Assembly: GCA_011250595.1 (NCBI GenBank)
Contig: JAANMP010000046.1
Span: forward strand, 1 to 38,087
DNA: 38,087 nucleotides
Reading direction: 5' to 3'
DNA from: Bacillus sp. MM2020_1
GTDB lineage: Bacteria > Bacillota > Bacilli > Bacillales > Cytobacillaceae
The stretch's first letter is position 1; every line of letters begins with the position of its first letter. Below the pieces are notes generated by a model. It made no database searches, was not told where the DNA came from, and saw only the letters and a program-made list of their open reading frames with translations. Below are positions 6,561 to 15,321 of the stretch, one piece after another. Made by a program: the position numbers and the translations under genes.

Positions 6561-9134
6561 TTGAACAAATTAAATGCTATATACCCTCAAGCGATTGAAC
6601 ATACAAAGATGAAAATATATGAAGATATTAACCATTACCTTGAAACAAAGGACACAACAACAACCTTTGAGCAATACCTAGTTGACCGAAGCCATTATGT
6701 TGAGCAAATTTGGATTAATGTTTGGCTGAATAAGTCGACTAATGATGTACCTCGAAATGAAAAAAAGCAATTTTTAAGTGAAAAAGGTTTTGAGGTTCAG
6801 GGGATTGACCGCAAGTTGATTAACAAGTTATTTAGAGATGAAATGCGCATGTATCAACCTTTTGATACGATGGGCTGGATTAATGAAACATTTGCAGGGA
6901 AAGAAGATGAGTGGAAGAGCCACTATCAAGATGCGAAGGTCAATTTTATAAAGCAAGAAGAACTAAAACAACTGGAAGAACAGAGGCATTCGATTCGAAG
7001 TGAAATTGAAGATAGCGCCGTGGGGATTTTGGAAGAACAATATGAATTATTCTATTTATTTGTTCGTTACTTTGTAGCAAAACAGCTAGTGGCTGATCTC
7101 CAAAATAATGTGAAGTTTCAATCGGTTGATACCTTTGCATTGGAAGAAAAATTAGTTAATGAAGGCCATTTCAATCCCTCAGCCTATACAACTGTGGCCA
7201 CTTTTTTTGAAGAACTGACAGGGGATATCCATAAAACTATGAATTGGGGCAGAAGTTTTTATGAATATCAAACCTATTTCTTTGTTTATGAAAGCTTGAT
7301 TGCTGACTATTTGTCTGAGCTTATTCCAGAAAAAATATTAGAGCAGCTTCCAGCAAACCTGAAGGAAGACTTTTATGATACCTTTCATGAGAAACTATCT
7401 GCTTCCTTCGTAAAAGGCAGCATTGCACAGCTTCTTTACGATATCGAGGGTTATTTTATCGAGGATATTCAAGCGGAATACCTGTCCGATTTAATCAGCT
7501 TGGCTGAAGTTCCTTTTGTTGAAAAAGTACACAAGGAAATTTTTGAAAAAGACTTACAAGCGCGTGAGCAAAAAGAAAAAGAAGTGCAAAAAGAACTCGA
7601 GCGGAAAAAAGCAGAAGAAGAGCAGATGATGAAGGACATCTTTGCAACGGAATACGACCCTTCATTAAAACGTCAGGTTCGTTATGTCCTCCATATTGGA
7701 GAAACGAATACGGGGAAAACCCATCATGCCCTTGAACGGATGAAAGATGCCTATAGCGGCTTATATTTAGCACCGCTTCGACTGTTAGCACTGGAGGTTT
7801 TTGATAAGTTAAATGCCGAGGGGATGCCCTGTTCTTTAAAAACCGGTGAAGAGGAAAAAGTCATTCCAGGGGCAAATCATATCTCCTGCACTGTTGAAAT
7901 GTTTCACGAAAAGGAGTTTTATGAAGTAATCGTCATCGATGAGGCTCAAATGATTACCGACAAAGACCGTGGGTTTTCATGGTATAAGGCAATCACGAAA
8001 GCCAATGCAGAAGAAGTACATATTATTGGCAGTAGAAATTCAAAAACGATGCTACTGCAGCTATTAGGCGGATCAGATATTGAAATTCATGAATACAGCC
8101 GAGATACCCCACTTGAGGTAGAAACGAAGGAGTTTCATATTAAACATATTAAAAAAGGTGATGCGCTGATTTGTTTTTCGCGCAGGCGTGTTCTTGAAAC
8201 CGCCTCACGATTGCAAAATGATGGTCATACCGTCAGTATGATCTACGGGGCTATGCCGCCAGAAACAAGAAAAAAGCAGATTCAACAATTCAATTCGGGA
8301 AAAACAAAAGTGATCGTTGCTACGGATGCGATAGGAATGGGCCTTAACCTACCGATTCGCCGGATTGTTTTTTTGGAAAATGATAAGTTCGATGGGACAA
8401 GACGGCGTCTTTTGACCTCCCAAGAAGTGAAGCAAATTGCTGGCCGGGCCGGTCGAAAGGGAATTTATAATATTGGCAAAGTGGCCTTTACTAGTGATAT
8501 CAGAAAAATGAGAAACTTATTGTTACAGGAAGATGAGCCAGTTCATACGTTTGCAATTGCGCCAACGAATTCTGTTTTTGAACGCTTTCAACGCTATTAT
8601 CACGATCTAGGTACTTTTTTTGAGTTATGGGGAAAATTTGAAAGTCCAACCGGGACAAAAAAGGCTTCCTTAGCAGAGGAAAAGTCTCTTTATCAAATGA
8701 TTGCGGGCACCGAAATCGAAGCAAGACTTTCATTAATGGACCTTTATGGATTTTTACATCTGCCTTTTTCGAAAAATGAGCCGGTTTTGACGAAGCAATG
8801 GGAAGAAAAAATGTATGCGATTATCCATGGGAGAGAGCTCCCCGAGCCAATTGTTAAGGAACGAAGTTTGGAAGAATTAGAACTCAGCTACAAAGCAATC
8901 GGGCTTCATCTGTTATTTTTATATCGACTGGGAGAGCGAACGACAGCCATCTATTGGGAACGTCTCCGTGAAGAGGTTAGCGATAAAGTGCAGGACCGGT
9001 TAAAAACGGATATAAATAAATTTGTTAAAAAGTGCAAAACGTGCGGAAAAAAACTGCCATGGGATCATTCGTTTCCGACGTGTGAAGCTTGTTATGCGGC
9101 GAAGACTAGAAGATATAGGAATGATGAATATTAA
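6561..9134 (+). CDS. SUV3-like DEAD/DEAH RNA helicase with C-terminal zinc ribbon
   Basis: 857 aa from TTG at 6561, chosen because GGAGGG lies six bases upstream; the upstream in-frame ATG at 6519 has no ribosome binding site. Residues 1-375 are a helical region I do not recognise, ending in a charged coiled coil (KEKEVQKELERKKAEEEQ). The helicase core follows: GETNTGKTHHA (Walker A, Lys386), DEAQM (460-464), and QIAGRAGR (625-632). Walker A and core spacing resemble SUV3, the mitochondrial degradosome RNA helicase. The tail carries CxxC...CxxC (Cys825, 828, 841, 844), likely a zinc ribbon. It sits just before hen1-pnkp in the same direction, suggesting but not proving an RNA-repair or decay role. 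Confidence 0.85.
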   Translation: MNKLNAIYPQAIEHTKMKIYEDINHYLETKDTTTTFEQYLVDRSHYVEQIWINVWLNKSTNDVPRNEKKQFLSEKGFEVQGIDRKLINKLFRDEMRMYQPFDTMGWINETFAGKEDEWKSHYQDAKVNFIKQEELKQLEEQRHSIRSEIEDSAVGILEEQYELFYLFVRYFVAKQLVADLQNNVKFQSVDTFALEEKLVNEGHFNPSAYTTVATFFEELTGDIHKTMNWGRSFYEYQTYFFVYESLIADYLSELIPEKILEQLPANLKEDFYDTFHEKLSASFVKGSIAQLLYDIEGYFIEDIQAEYLSDLISLAEVPFVEKVHKEIFEKDLQAREQKEKEVQKELERKKAEEEQMMKDIFATEYDPSLKRQVRYVLHIGETNTGKTHHALERMKDAYSGLYLAPLRLLALEVFDKLNAEGMPCSLKTGEEEKVIPGANHISCTVEMFHEKEFYEVIVIDEAQMITDKDRGFSWYKAITKANAEEVHIIGSRNSKTMLLQLLGGSDIEIHEYSRDTPLEVETKEFHIKHIKKGDALICFSRRRVLETASRLQNDGHTVSMIYGAMPPETRKKQIQQFNSGKTKVIVATDAIGMGLNLPIRRIVFLENDKFDGTRRRLLTSQEVKQIAGRAGRKGIYNIGKVAFTSDIRKMRNLLLQEDEPVHTFAIAPTNSVFERFQRYYHDLGTFFELWGKFESPTGTKKASLAEEKSLYQMIAGTEIEARLSLMDLYGFLHLPFSKNEPVLTKQWEEKMYAIIHGRELPEPIVKERSLEELELSYKAIGLHLLFLYRLGERTTAIYWERLREEVSDKVQDRLKTDINKFVKKCKTCGKKLPWDHSFPTCEACYAAKTRRYRNDEY

Positions 9135-9135
9135 A

Positions 9136-9173
9136 AGTGACCCAGTGTTCTAATTTGAGGAACCCGGGTTACT
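9136..9173 (+). terminator. Possible terminator hairpin after helicase
   Basis: AGTGACCC pairs with GGGTTACT and inner bases GTTC/GGAAC can also pair. No proper T-run follows (TATTAAAC), so it may be a weak terminator or a transcript-stabilising hairpin. Confidence 0.4.
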
Positions 9174-9203
9174 TATTAAACTGAAAGAAAAATAATGTAA
9201 ATA

Positions 9204-9212
9204 TGGTAAAAT
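9204..9212 (+). promoter_or_regulatory. Possible extended -10 for hen1-pnkp
   Basis: TGG-TAAAAT matches an extended -10 (TGnTAAAAT) 40 bp before the hen1 start. No convincing -35 is seen at normal spacing. Confidence 0.3.
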
Positions 9213-9252
9213 AAAGCTAAAATATATTGTCATTTGAAAGTGAAGTGAAAAA

Positions 9253-10596
9253 ATGCAGTTATCCTTAACTGTTAGAGGCCCAGGTGCGGAAGCCGTTTCT
9301 TATCTTATAGCCAAAAATCCAAATAATCTCTATGAACGTGGCGAGAAAGGACTGACCGTCCGCCTCGTTTATCCTACTTTTTCAAGCGAGGAAGTCCAGT
9401 TTTTGATTTATGTAAAAACAGATCCCATTGATTTAATAAAAAACTCACCTGATTCATTTGATATTACTCATTACATAAATGACCGCGAGTTTGCTGCAAG
9501 CAGTATTTTTGTTTCCTCGATTCGTAAGGCATTGGGGACTGCTCTTAACGGGAAGCCTGCAGAGGATTATGCTTCATGGGTGGAGCACCCTTTTGAACTG
9601 GAACTAACCTTTGGGCCGATTGCCACTGATTTGAGCAATCCGGAGCTTGAAGCGTTATTTGCTCCAATGGGTTACACCATTAAGATTGAATCCGGGGAAA
9701 GTTTCATTCGCGAAAGAAGCTCTGCCCGATTTATCACCCTAATAGGGAAACAAACGGTTCAGAATGCACTTAAACATATTTCGATTTTAATTCCCGTTAT
9801 TGATAACTATAAGCATTATTTTATTGATGAAAGAGAATTGGAAAAGCTGGACCGCTACGGGGAAGGCTGGCTCGAAGAGCACCCTCAAAAGGCGTTCATT
9901 TTAAAACGTTCTTTACGGTTTCCAAAGATGATTTCGCAGTCAAGATTTTATGAAAAAGAGACGAAAGCTGGGGAGAAGCATGAACCACCGAGGATTCGTT
10001 TAAATGACCTTCGCTATGAGGCCATTATTAATTATGTCAAGGCTCTTCCCAAAAAAAGAACCATTGTCGACTTCGGTGCCGGTGAAGGGAAGTTGTCTGT
10101 TCAGTTGGGATTTATTGAAGGGGTGCAAGAGATTCTTTCTGTCGAGCCATCCAATAAGGCACGATTAAAGGCAATGGAACGTTTCGAACAAGCAAAAGAA
10201 AAACGTGGATTCGTAGAACCCAAATCTTTTGCAGGATCGTTATTTTATTATGATGAACGGCTGTTAAACAAGGATGTCATGGTTTTATGTGAAGTGATTG
10301 AACATATTGATGAATATAGGTTAGCAAGTGTATTCGAAACGATTTTTAAAGACTATCGCCCCAAAGTGTTGATCGTGACCACTCCTAATAAAGAATACAA
10401 TGTTGTCTATGAAATGGATGTAGCAATGAGACACCATGATCACCGCTTTGAATGGACAAGGGCAGAGCTTTGTCAAAAAGTGGATGCTTGGTCAAAACTT
10501 TATCCATACCAAGTAAGTTATCTAGGCATCGGTGAAGAAAACCAGCTATACGGGCATCCTACTCAAATGGTCATTTTCAGAAGGGAGGAGGGATGA
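9253..10596 (+). CDS. hen1: Hen1 RNA 2'-O-methyltransferase (RNA repair)
   Basis: 447 aa. Bacterial Hen1 methylates the 2'-OH at the 3' end of a cleaved RNA so that the repaired site resists being cut again. The N-terminal half (about 1-240) matches the bacterial Hen1 N-domain that activates the Pnkp ligase (LSLTVRGPGAEAVSYLIAKNP). The C-terminal half is a SAM methyltransferase: DFGAGEGKLS (from Asp273), then EVIEHID with metal ligands Glu347, Glu350 and His351, TTPNKEYN, and RHHDHRFEW (His394/395/397). The Shine-Dalgarno site is weak. The stop overlaps the pnkp start (ATGA), so the two are coupled, as expected for subunits of one complex. Confidence 0.95.
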   Translation: MQLSLTVRGPGAEAVSYLIAKNPNNLYERGEKGLTVRLVYPTFSSEEVQFLIYVKTDPIDLIKNSPDSFDITHYINDREFAASSIFVSSIRKALGTALNGKPAEDYASWVEHPFELELTFGPIATDLSNPELEALFAPMGYTIKIESGESFIRERSSARFITLIGKQTVQNALKHISILIPVIDNYKHYFIDERELEKLDRYGEGWLEEHPQKAFILKRSLRFPKMISQSRFYEKETKAGEKHEPPRIRLNDLRYEAIINYVKALPKKRTIVDFGAGEGKLSVQLGFIEGVQEILSVEPSNKARLKAMERFEQAKEKRGFVEPKSFAGSLFYYDERLLNKDVMVLCEVIEHIDEYRLASVFETIFKDYRPKVLIVTTPNKEYNVVYEMDVAMRHHDHRFEWTRAELCQKVDAWSKLYPYQVSYLGIGEENQLYGHPTQMVIFRREEG

Positions 10597-13190
10597 TGAC
10601 GAAAATAACCTTGCCTCATGCGGGTATCATTTTGCTTGTAGGTCCGTCCAATTCAGGTAAAACGACTTTACTAAATCAACTGATTCAGGAACAACAGATT
10701 TTTTCAACGGAAGTGGTAAGTTCCAATCAGTTTCGTGCTTTAGTTAGTGATGTTGAATTTATTGATTGGAATCGGCGACCTAAAAATGAAGCAGATTCTC
10801 TTTTTTATGAATACCAACAAATTTCAAAAGAAGCGTTTGAAGCGATGGATTATATCATTGCTAAACGTTGTCGGCTCAATAAATTAACGTTTATCGATGC
10901 GACTCATTTACGAGATTATGAGCGAGAAAAATATCTTCAAATGGCTAAAAGGTATCATGTTCCGGCTATTGCGATCGTGCTGAATTTGGCAGAAACTGAA
11001 TTGCTCAGACGTGATTTAGCGAGAGATTTCCCAAGAGGTAAAAACCGTATCAAGCTGCAATACCAACATTTCAAGAAGATGCTACGCTCTATCAAAAAGG
11101 AAGGTTTTCGGCGCTGTTACATTTTCGGTGAAGAAGAATTGCAAGTATTAAATGTGAGCAGACTTGAAAATCCATTACTAATTGATGTGGACAATGGCTT
11201 TGATATTATAGGCGATATTCACGGTTGCTTTGAAGAGTTTAGCGAGCTTTTGTCAGAGCTTGGCTATCATGAAAATGAGGAGGGTTATTTTATCCATCCA
11301 GAAGGGCGGAAAATCCTTTCCCTTGGGGATGTGATGAGTCGGGGACCTCGTTCTATTGAGACATTGCAATTTTTTCAAAAACATGTGACAGCAGGACTTG
11401 CCTATATGATTGACAGTAACCATGGTTGGAAAATCGCCCGCTGGCTTGACGGCAAGAATGTAAAGCTTGCTCATGGTGATGAAAATGTAAAGGCCGAATT
11501 TGATGAATATGAAAGTAAATTTGGTAAAGATGAGACCGAGCGTTTAAAGGAACAAATTAGAGACTTGCTGTTAGAGGCAAAATCACATTATGTCATCCGG
11601 AAAAACGGTGTCAATGTCGCTGTGGCAGTCCATGCAGGAATCAAAGACCATTATATCGGTAAACAATCGCCGCGCATCTCCGATTTCTGCCGGTATGGAG
11701 ACACGGATGGCATTGATGATAGAGGCAAACCCATCCGAAAAGATTGGTCCATTGCTCATCAATCCAGTGAACTTATTCTTTGGGGGCATGATCCAAGAAC
11801 ACAGCCAATATTGGTTAATAACACCCTCAATATTGACCAAGGAGTTGTTTTTGGTGGGAGCTTAACAGCATATCGTTTTCCAGAAAGGTATTTGGTTTCT
11901 GTCAAAGCAAAAGCGGATTATGCAAATGTTCCCGACAATCCATTGAAGGAACTGGAAAGTAAAAGGCTCGCACCGCCAAATATCTCAAAATTCTTAGATG
12001 GATATTCTGTATTAACAGAACAGTATGGGGAAATTGCACTTTATGCGGATAGCACGAAATCAGCTTTGGATGATCTTTCTCATTACACCCTGCCCTTGGA
12101 GGAAATTGTGTATCTTCCGCCAACGATGAGTCCAACTCCGAAACCATCAAGCTTGCCTGGATATTTAGAGCACCCATCAGATGCATTTGATTACTACCAA
12201 GCGAATGGTGTGGACACCATGATTGTTGAGAAAAAGCATATGGGCAGCCGCGGCATTTTGTTTCTTTTTAAAAATAAACAAGTCGCTAAAGAGTATATTG
12301 GGAGAGAAACATTAGGTTCGATTTACACGCGGACAGGCAGGGCCTTTTTCAAAAAAGAATTGGAGGAACAAATTCTCCAAGTGTTAAATGAAGACCTTAG
12401 TAGTTATTTTGAAAAGTACAACACGAACTTTGTCTTGATGGATGCCGAGATCCTTCCATGGAATCTAAAAGCAAAAGAATTAATAATGAATCAATATGCC
12501 CACGTGGGAGAGATGGCCCTCTTTGACCGAAGCAAATTACGAGAGCAACTGATGAAAGCTGCTGCAAACGGTAAGGATGTTGGAAGCTGGCTCGAGGAAA
12601 CGGATGAGAAGATTCATAATGCCCTAGTGTTCAATGAAGTGTATCAAAAGTATTGCTGGGAAACGGAAGGGTTGGCAGGCATTCAAATTGCCCCTTTTCA
12701 CACAATAGCCCACAGTAATGAAACCTTTTTCAGTCAACCACATACATGGCATATGGAAAAAAACAAAGAATTTAGCAATATGTCAAATTTATTTGTGGAA
12801 ACCGAATATCGGGTGGTAAACGATGAGGAATCCATGAAAGCCGCGATTGAGTGGTGGGAAGAAATGACGGAGGATGGACATGAAGGTTTTGTTGTCAAAC
12901 CTGAATCTTATGTGGCCCGACATAAAGGTAAAATCCTCCAACCGGCTATTAAAGTAAGAGGTCGAAAGTATTTGCATATCATCTATGGCATTGATTATTT
13001 ACAACCGGAAAATTTAGCCCGACTTAAGCAGCGGAATGCAGGGAAGAAACAGCGCAATGCCTTAAAGGAATTTGCCTTAGGTGTGGAAGCGGTGAATCGT
13101 TTTGTTAGAAGAGAATCCTTAGAGCGCTACCATGAATGTGTATTAGGGGTACTGGCACTGGAATCGGATCCGATAGATCCACGACTATAG
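10593..13190 (+). CDS. pnkp: Polynucleotide kinase-phosphatase-ligase Pnkp
   Basis: 865 aa, close to the size of the characterised clostridial Pnkp. Three domains: an N-terminal 5'-OH kinase with P-loop GPSNSGKTT (Lys23); a central metallophosphatase that removes 2',3'-cyclic or 3' phosphates, with GDIHGCFEE (Asp208, His210), LGDVMSRGP (Asp246, Arg250) and SNHGWK in place of the more usual GNHD; and a C-terminal ligase with motif I EKKHMGSRG (Lys548 as the expected AMP-accepting lysine) and later LVKPE-like FVVKPESYV. Together with Hen1 it heals and seals RNA broken by ribotoxins. Two ATGs (10593, 10596) follow AAGGGAGGAGG; the second has better spacing. The SNHG variant deserves checking. 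Confidence 0.95.
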   Translation: MMTKITLPHAGIILLVGPSNSGKTTLLNQLIQEQQIFSTEVVSSNQFRALVSDVEFIDWNRRPKNEADSLFYEYQQISKEAFEAMDYIIAKRCRLNKLTFIDATHLRDYEREKYLQMAKRYHVPAIAIVLNLAETELLRRDLARDFPRGKNRIKLQYQHFKKMLRSIKKEGFRRCYIFGEEELQVLNVSRLENPLLIDVDNGFDIIGDIHGCFEEFSELLSELGYHENEEGYFIHPEGRKILSLGDVMSRGPRSIETLQFFQKHVTAGLAYMIDSNHGWKIARWLDGKNVKLAHGDENVKAEFDEYESKFGKDETERLKEQIRDLLLEAKSHYVIRKNGVNVAVAVHAGIKDHYIGKQSPRISDFCRYGDTDGIDDRGKPIRKDWSIAHQSSELILWGHDPRTQPILVNNTLNIDQGVVFGGSLTAYRFPERYLVSVKAKADYANVPDNPLKELESKRLAPPNISKFLDGYSVLTEQYGEIALYADSTKSALDDLSHYTLPLEEIVYLPPTMSPTPKPSSLPGYLEHPSDAFDYYQANGVDTMIVEKKHMGSRGILFLFKNKQVAKEYIGRETLGSIYTRTGRAFFKKELEEQILQVLNEDLSSYFEKYNTNFVLMDAEILPWNLKAKELIMNQYAHVGEMALFDRSKLREQLMKAAANGKDVGSWLEETDEKIHNALVFNEVYQKYCWETEGLAGIQIAPFHTIAHSNETFFSQPHTWHMEKNKEFSNMSNLFVETEYRVVNDEESMKAAIEWWEEMTEDGHEGFVVKPESYVARHKGKILQPAIKVRGRKYLHIIYGIDYLQPENLARLKQRNAGKKQRNALKEFALGVEAVNRFVRRESLERYHECVLGVLALESDPIDPRL

Positions 13191-13203
13191 GTAGAAAAGT
13201 CAT

Positions 13204-13236
13204 ACGAACTTGTCCTGGCGGCAAGTTCGTTTTTTC
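13204..13236 (+). terminator. Intrinsic terminator after pnkp
   Basis: ACGAACTTG (13204-13212) pairs perfectly with CAAGTTCGT (13222-13230) and is followed by seven Ts. Confidence 0.93.
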
Positions 13237-13263
13237 ATGTGTAATAACTTTCTAGTATGAGTC

Positions 13264-13271
13264 CATATAAT
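13264..13271 (+). promoter_or_regulatory. Possible sigma-E-type -10 before the LysM/GH18 gene
   Basis: CATATAAT, 22 bp before the ATG, is close to the sigma-E -10 (CATACAAT). No TTGACA-like -35 is present; the -35 region (GTAATAACTT) is a poor sigma-E match too. Spore lytic enzymes of this kind are commonly mother-cell expressed. Confidence 0.35.
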
Positions 13272-13293
13272 AGTAAAGAAGGAGTGTGAGAAA

Positions 13294-14568
13294 ATGGCTA
13301 TTCATGTAGTTACTGCAGGTGAAAATTTGTGGAAGATATCCACGAGGTATGGGGTTTCCATCCAAACGATTGTAGAACTAAATGGGTTACCTTCAGCAAG
13401 TTCCATCGTCCCGGGCCTTGCACTTTATCTTCCGGATATCTTGCCTCCACTCCGCTACTATCAAATTAAAGCAGGTGATCACATCTGGCAGCTGGCTCAA
13501 CAATTTGGAGTCGATCCTTCGGTTATTCTTGCTGCAAATCCAGGAATTGATCCCAATCTGCTCGCCATCGGCCAAATCATAAATGTTCCCTCTCCAGTCA
13601 GAGTATCTCTCGAAACACTAGGGTTTTTAGTCCCTTCATCTAAAAGTGCAAACCTTGCCACAATTAATAGTCTAGCTAACCAATTAACCTACTTAGCGAT
13701 TGTCGCTTATTCGTTTACTAAGGAAGGTTATGTGTTTAATGTAAGCGAGGATGCAGCCTTGGTGGCAAGAAGTAAACAAATGAAGATTATCCCGTTATTG
13801 ATGGTCCGAAATTTGGTTGGAAATGATTTCAGTGCGGAGTTAGCAGGGCGTGTCCTGGAAAATCCAATCTATCGACGCAATTTGGTAGCGAGCTTGGTTA
13901 ACTTAACTAGGCAAAGAGGATTCGGCGGCGTCAGTATTGATTTTGAATTTATTCCACCTGCAAGACGAAATGACTTCAATTTATTTCTAACTGAATTAAA
14001 GCTCGGCTTAGGCGGGCTTATTTTACACGTAAATGTTCACGCCAAAACTGCTGATATTCCAACGAACCGAATCATTGGTGCTTATGATTATGCGTCGATT
14101 GGCAACGTGGCTGATATCGTAGCAGTGATGACCATGGATTATGGCTACCCAGGCGGTCCACCCGATCCGATTGCACCGATTCCGTGGCTGGAGCAAGTGA
14201 TTCAATACTCGGTGACACAAATTAATTCTCGTAAACTGCAAATCGCCATGGCGTTATATGGGTATGACAAGGTGGTTGGGACGAATGCAACCCAAGCCTT
14301 ATCGGTTCTTACGGCTCAAAATAAAGCGATATCACTGCCTGAAAACATTGAATTTGATATCACGGCTATGGCACCTTGGTTTCGGTACTGGCAGGGTAGT
14401 GAAGAGCATGTGGTATGGTTTGAAGATATTAGGAGTTTTATAGAAAAGTATAGGTTAATTGATATGTATCAATTAACCGGGACGACTTTTTGGCAAATCA
14501 GTCTCCCGGCACCACAGAATTGGGCTTATCTTAGTGCAAATACGAATGTTGTGAAGAGAATGGTGTAA
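13294..14568 (+). CDS. LysM-GH18 spore cortex N-acetylglucosaminidase (YaaH/SleL-like)
   Basis: 424 aa with GAAGGAGTG before the ATG. Two LysM peptidoglycan-binding modules lie at the N-terminus (about 2-47, VTAGENLWKISTRYGV; and 53-100, IKAGDHIWQLAQQFGV), followed by a GH18 barrel with GFGGVSIDFEFIPP, where Glu218 is the expected acid catalyst and Asp216 its partner, and MTMDYGYPGGPP. No signal peptide precedes the first LysM, which is typical of spore-localised enzymes deposited from the mother cell. B. subtilis YaaH and B. cereus/anthracis SleL share this order and length; they cleave cortex fragments during germination. Which paralogue this is cannot be decided by eye. Confidence 0.9.
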   Translation: MAIHVVTAGENLWKISTRYGVSIQTIVELNGLPSASSIVPGLALYLPDILPPLRYYQIKAGDHIWQLAQQFGVDPSVILAANPGIDPNLLAIGQIINVPSPVRVSLETLGFLVPSSKSANLATINSLANQLTYLAIVAYSFTKEGYVFNVSEDAALVARSKQMKIIPLLMVRNLVGNDFSAELAGRVLENPIYRRNLVASLVNLTRQRGFGGVSIDFEFIPPARRNDFNLFLTELKLGLGGLILHVNVHAKTADIPTNRIIGAYDYASIGNVADIVAVMTMDYGYPGGPPDPIAPIPWLEQVIQYSVTQINSRKLQIAMALYGYDKVVGTNATQALSVLTAQNKAISLPENIEFDITAMAPWFRYWQGSEEHVVWFEDIRSFIEKYRLIDMYQLTGTTFWQISLPAPQNWAYLSANTNVVKRMV

Positions 14569-14628
14569 TATTACACTAGAGTTGTATTGGCAGTTACTGT
14601 GGTTTTTGACTAAAATGTTATTTGGAGC

Positions 14629-14732
14629 AGTTTATGGGCCATTTTGGGAATTTACGTGCCATTTTTACTAGTTTACCTGCCATTTTCGGATTTTACGTGT
14701 CATTTTCGACTAGTTACGTGTCATTAGACATA
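14629..14732. repeat. Five imperfect ~21-bp tandem repeats
   Basis: Units start at 14629, 14650, 14670, 14691 and 14712. The core is TTTACGTGYCATTTT; unit 1 reads TTTATGGGCCATTTT, unit 3 TTTACCTGCCATTTT, and unit 5 keeps only TTACGTGTCATT. Tails alternate between CGGA/GGGA and ACT. No spacers, so it is not CRISPR. Confidence 0.75.
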
Positions 14733-14789
14733 ATTCGGAAATTTGTGCGGTTGTCCAATAAAATGACCTAGATGATATTAATTGCTCTT

Positions 14790-14830
14790 TTTGGACAAAC
14801 TCTATGTAAAAATGGATAGGCTCGAATCAA
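14790..14830 (+). repeat. Direct repeat, copy 1 (of the carboxypeptidase leader)
   Basis: Starts TTTGGACAAACTCTA like copy 2, then keeps about 34 of 41 positions with one gap. Unlike copy 2 it is not followed by a long ORF, so it looks like a degraded duplicate. Confidence 0.65.
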
Positions 14831-14911
14831 CATCATAATAGATTAAAATGTTATCCGAAGGGAAAACGTGGAAAAGATCCTTATGATTGAGGTTAACTCA
14901 TTAACTATTTC

Positions 14912-14932
14912 GCTGCTTTGGCAGCTTTTTTT
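14912..14932 (+). terminator. Orphan terminator-like hairpin
   Basis: GCTGC-TTTG-GCAGC followed by seven Ts. The stem is only 5 bp and no gene obviously ends here; it may mark the end of a lost gene. Confidence 0.5.
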
Positions 14933-15278
14933 CATTTTTCCACAAACAAGACACGTTAGTTCCAAAAGTTTTTTTTGCTAGTAAAGGGGCACTCTGGGGA
15001 AAATAAAAATATTAAATATACTCAAAAGGCTGTTGATTAAATGAAAATAAAGTGTTTCTAAACCCTATTCGTTGTTCTTTTAATTACCATTGTACCAGAA
15101 TACCTTAAAAACAGTCCGGATTTTATCATGGATGGTTCTTTTCAGTAATGTAAATTTTTAATTGCCACAATATGCACATTATCGTCAAATAATGCTATTT
15201 AGTAAAATATCAGTTCCGATTAGCCAAATGCACAAATAGAAATGAGGGTCCATTAAATGAATCATAACAATTAAAAAA

Positions 15279-15318
15279 TTTGGACAAACTCTAAGGAAAA
15301 AGGAAAGGCTGGAACCAA
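15279..15318 (+). repeat. Direct repeat, copy 2, leader of the carboxypeptidase gene
   Basis: TTTGGACAAACTCTA followed by AGGAAAAAGGAAAGGCTGG and the start region of the next gene. The purine-rich part probably holds the ribosome binding site. Confidence 0.6.
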
Positions 15319-15321
15319 AGC

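Larger units (their letters stand above)
14569..15321. other. Gene-poor gap with repeats
   Basis: A 753-bp stretch without a credible gene. It holds five imperfect ~21-bp tandem repeats (14629-14732), a terminator-like hairpin at 14912-14932, and two copies of a ~40-bp sequence (14790-14830 and 15279-15318), the second of which is the leader of the carboxypeptidase gene. Between 14940 and 15270 I see only short ORFs with many stops. Confidence 0.6.

Noticed and set aside
14869..14982. Short GTG ORF (VEKILMIEVNSL...)
   Set aside because: No ribosome binding site and it reads through a terminator hairpin and its T-run.
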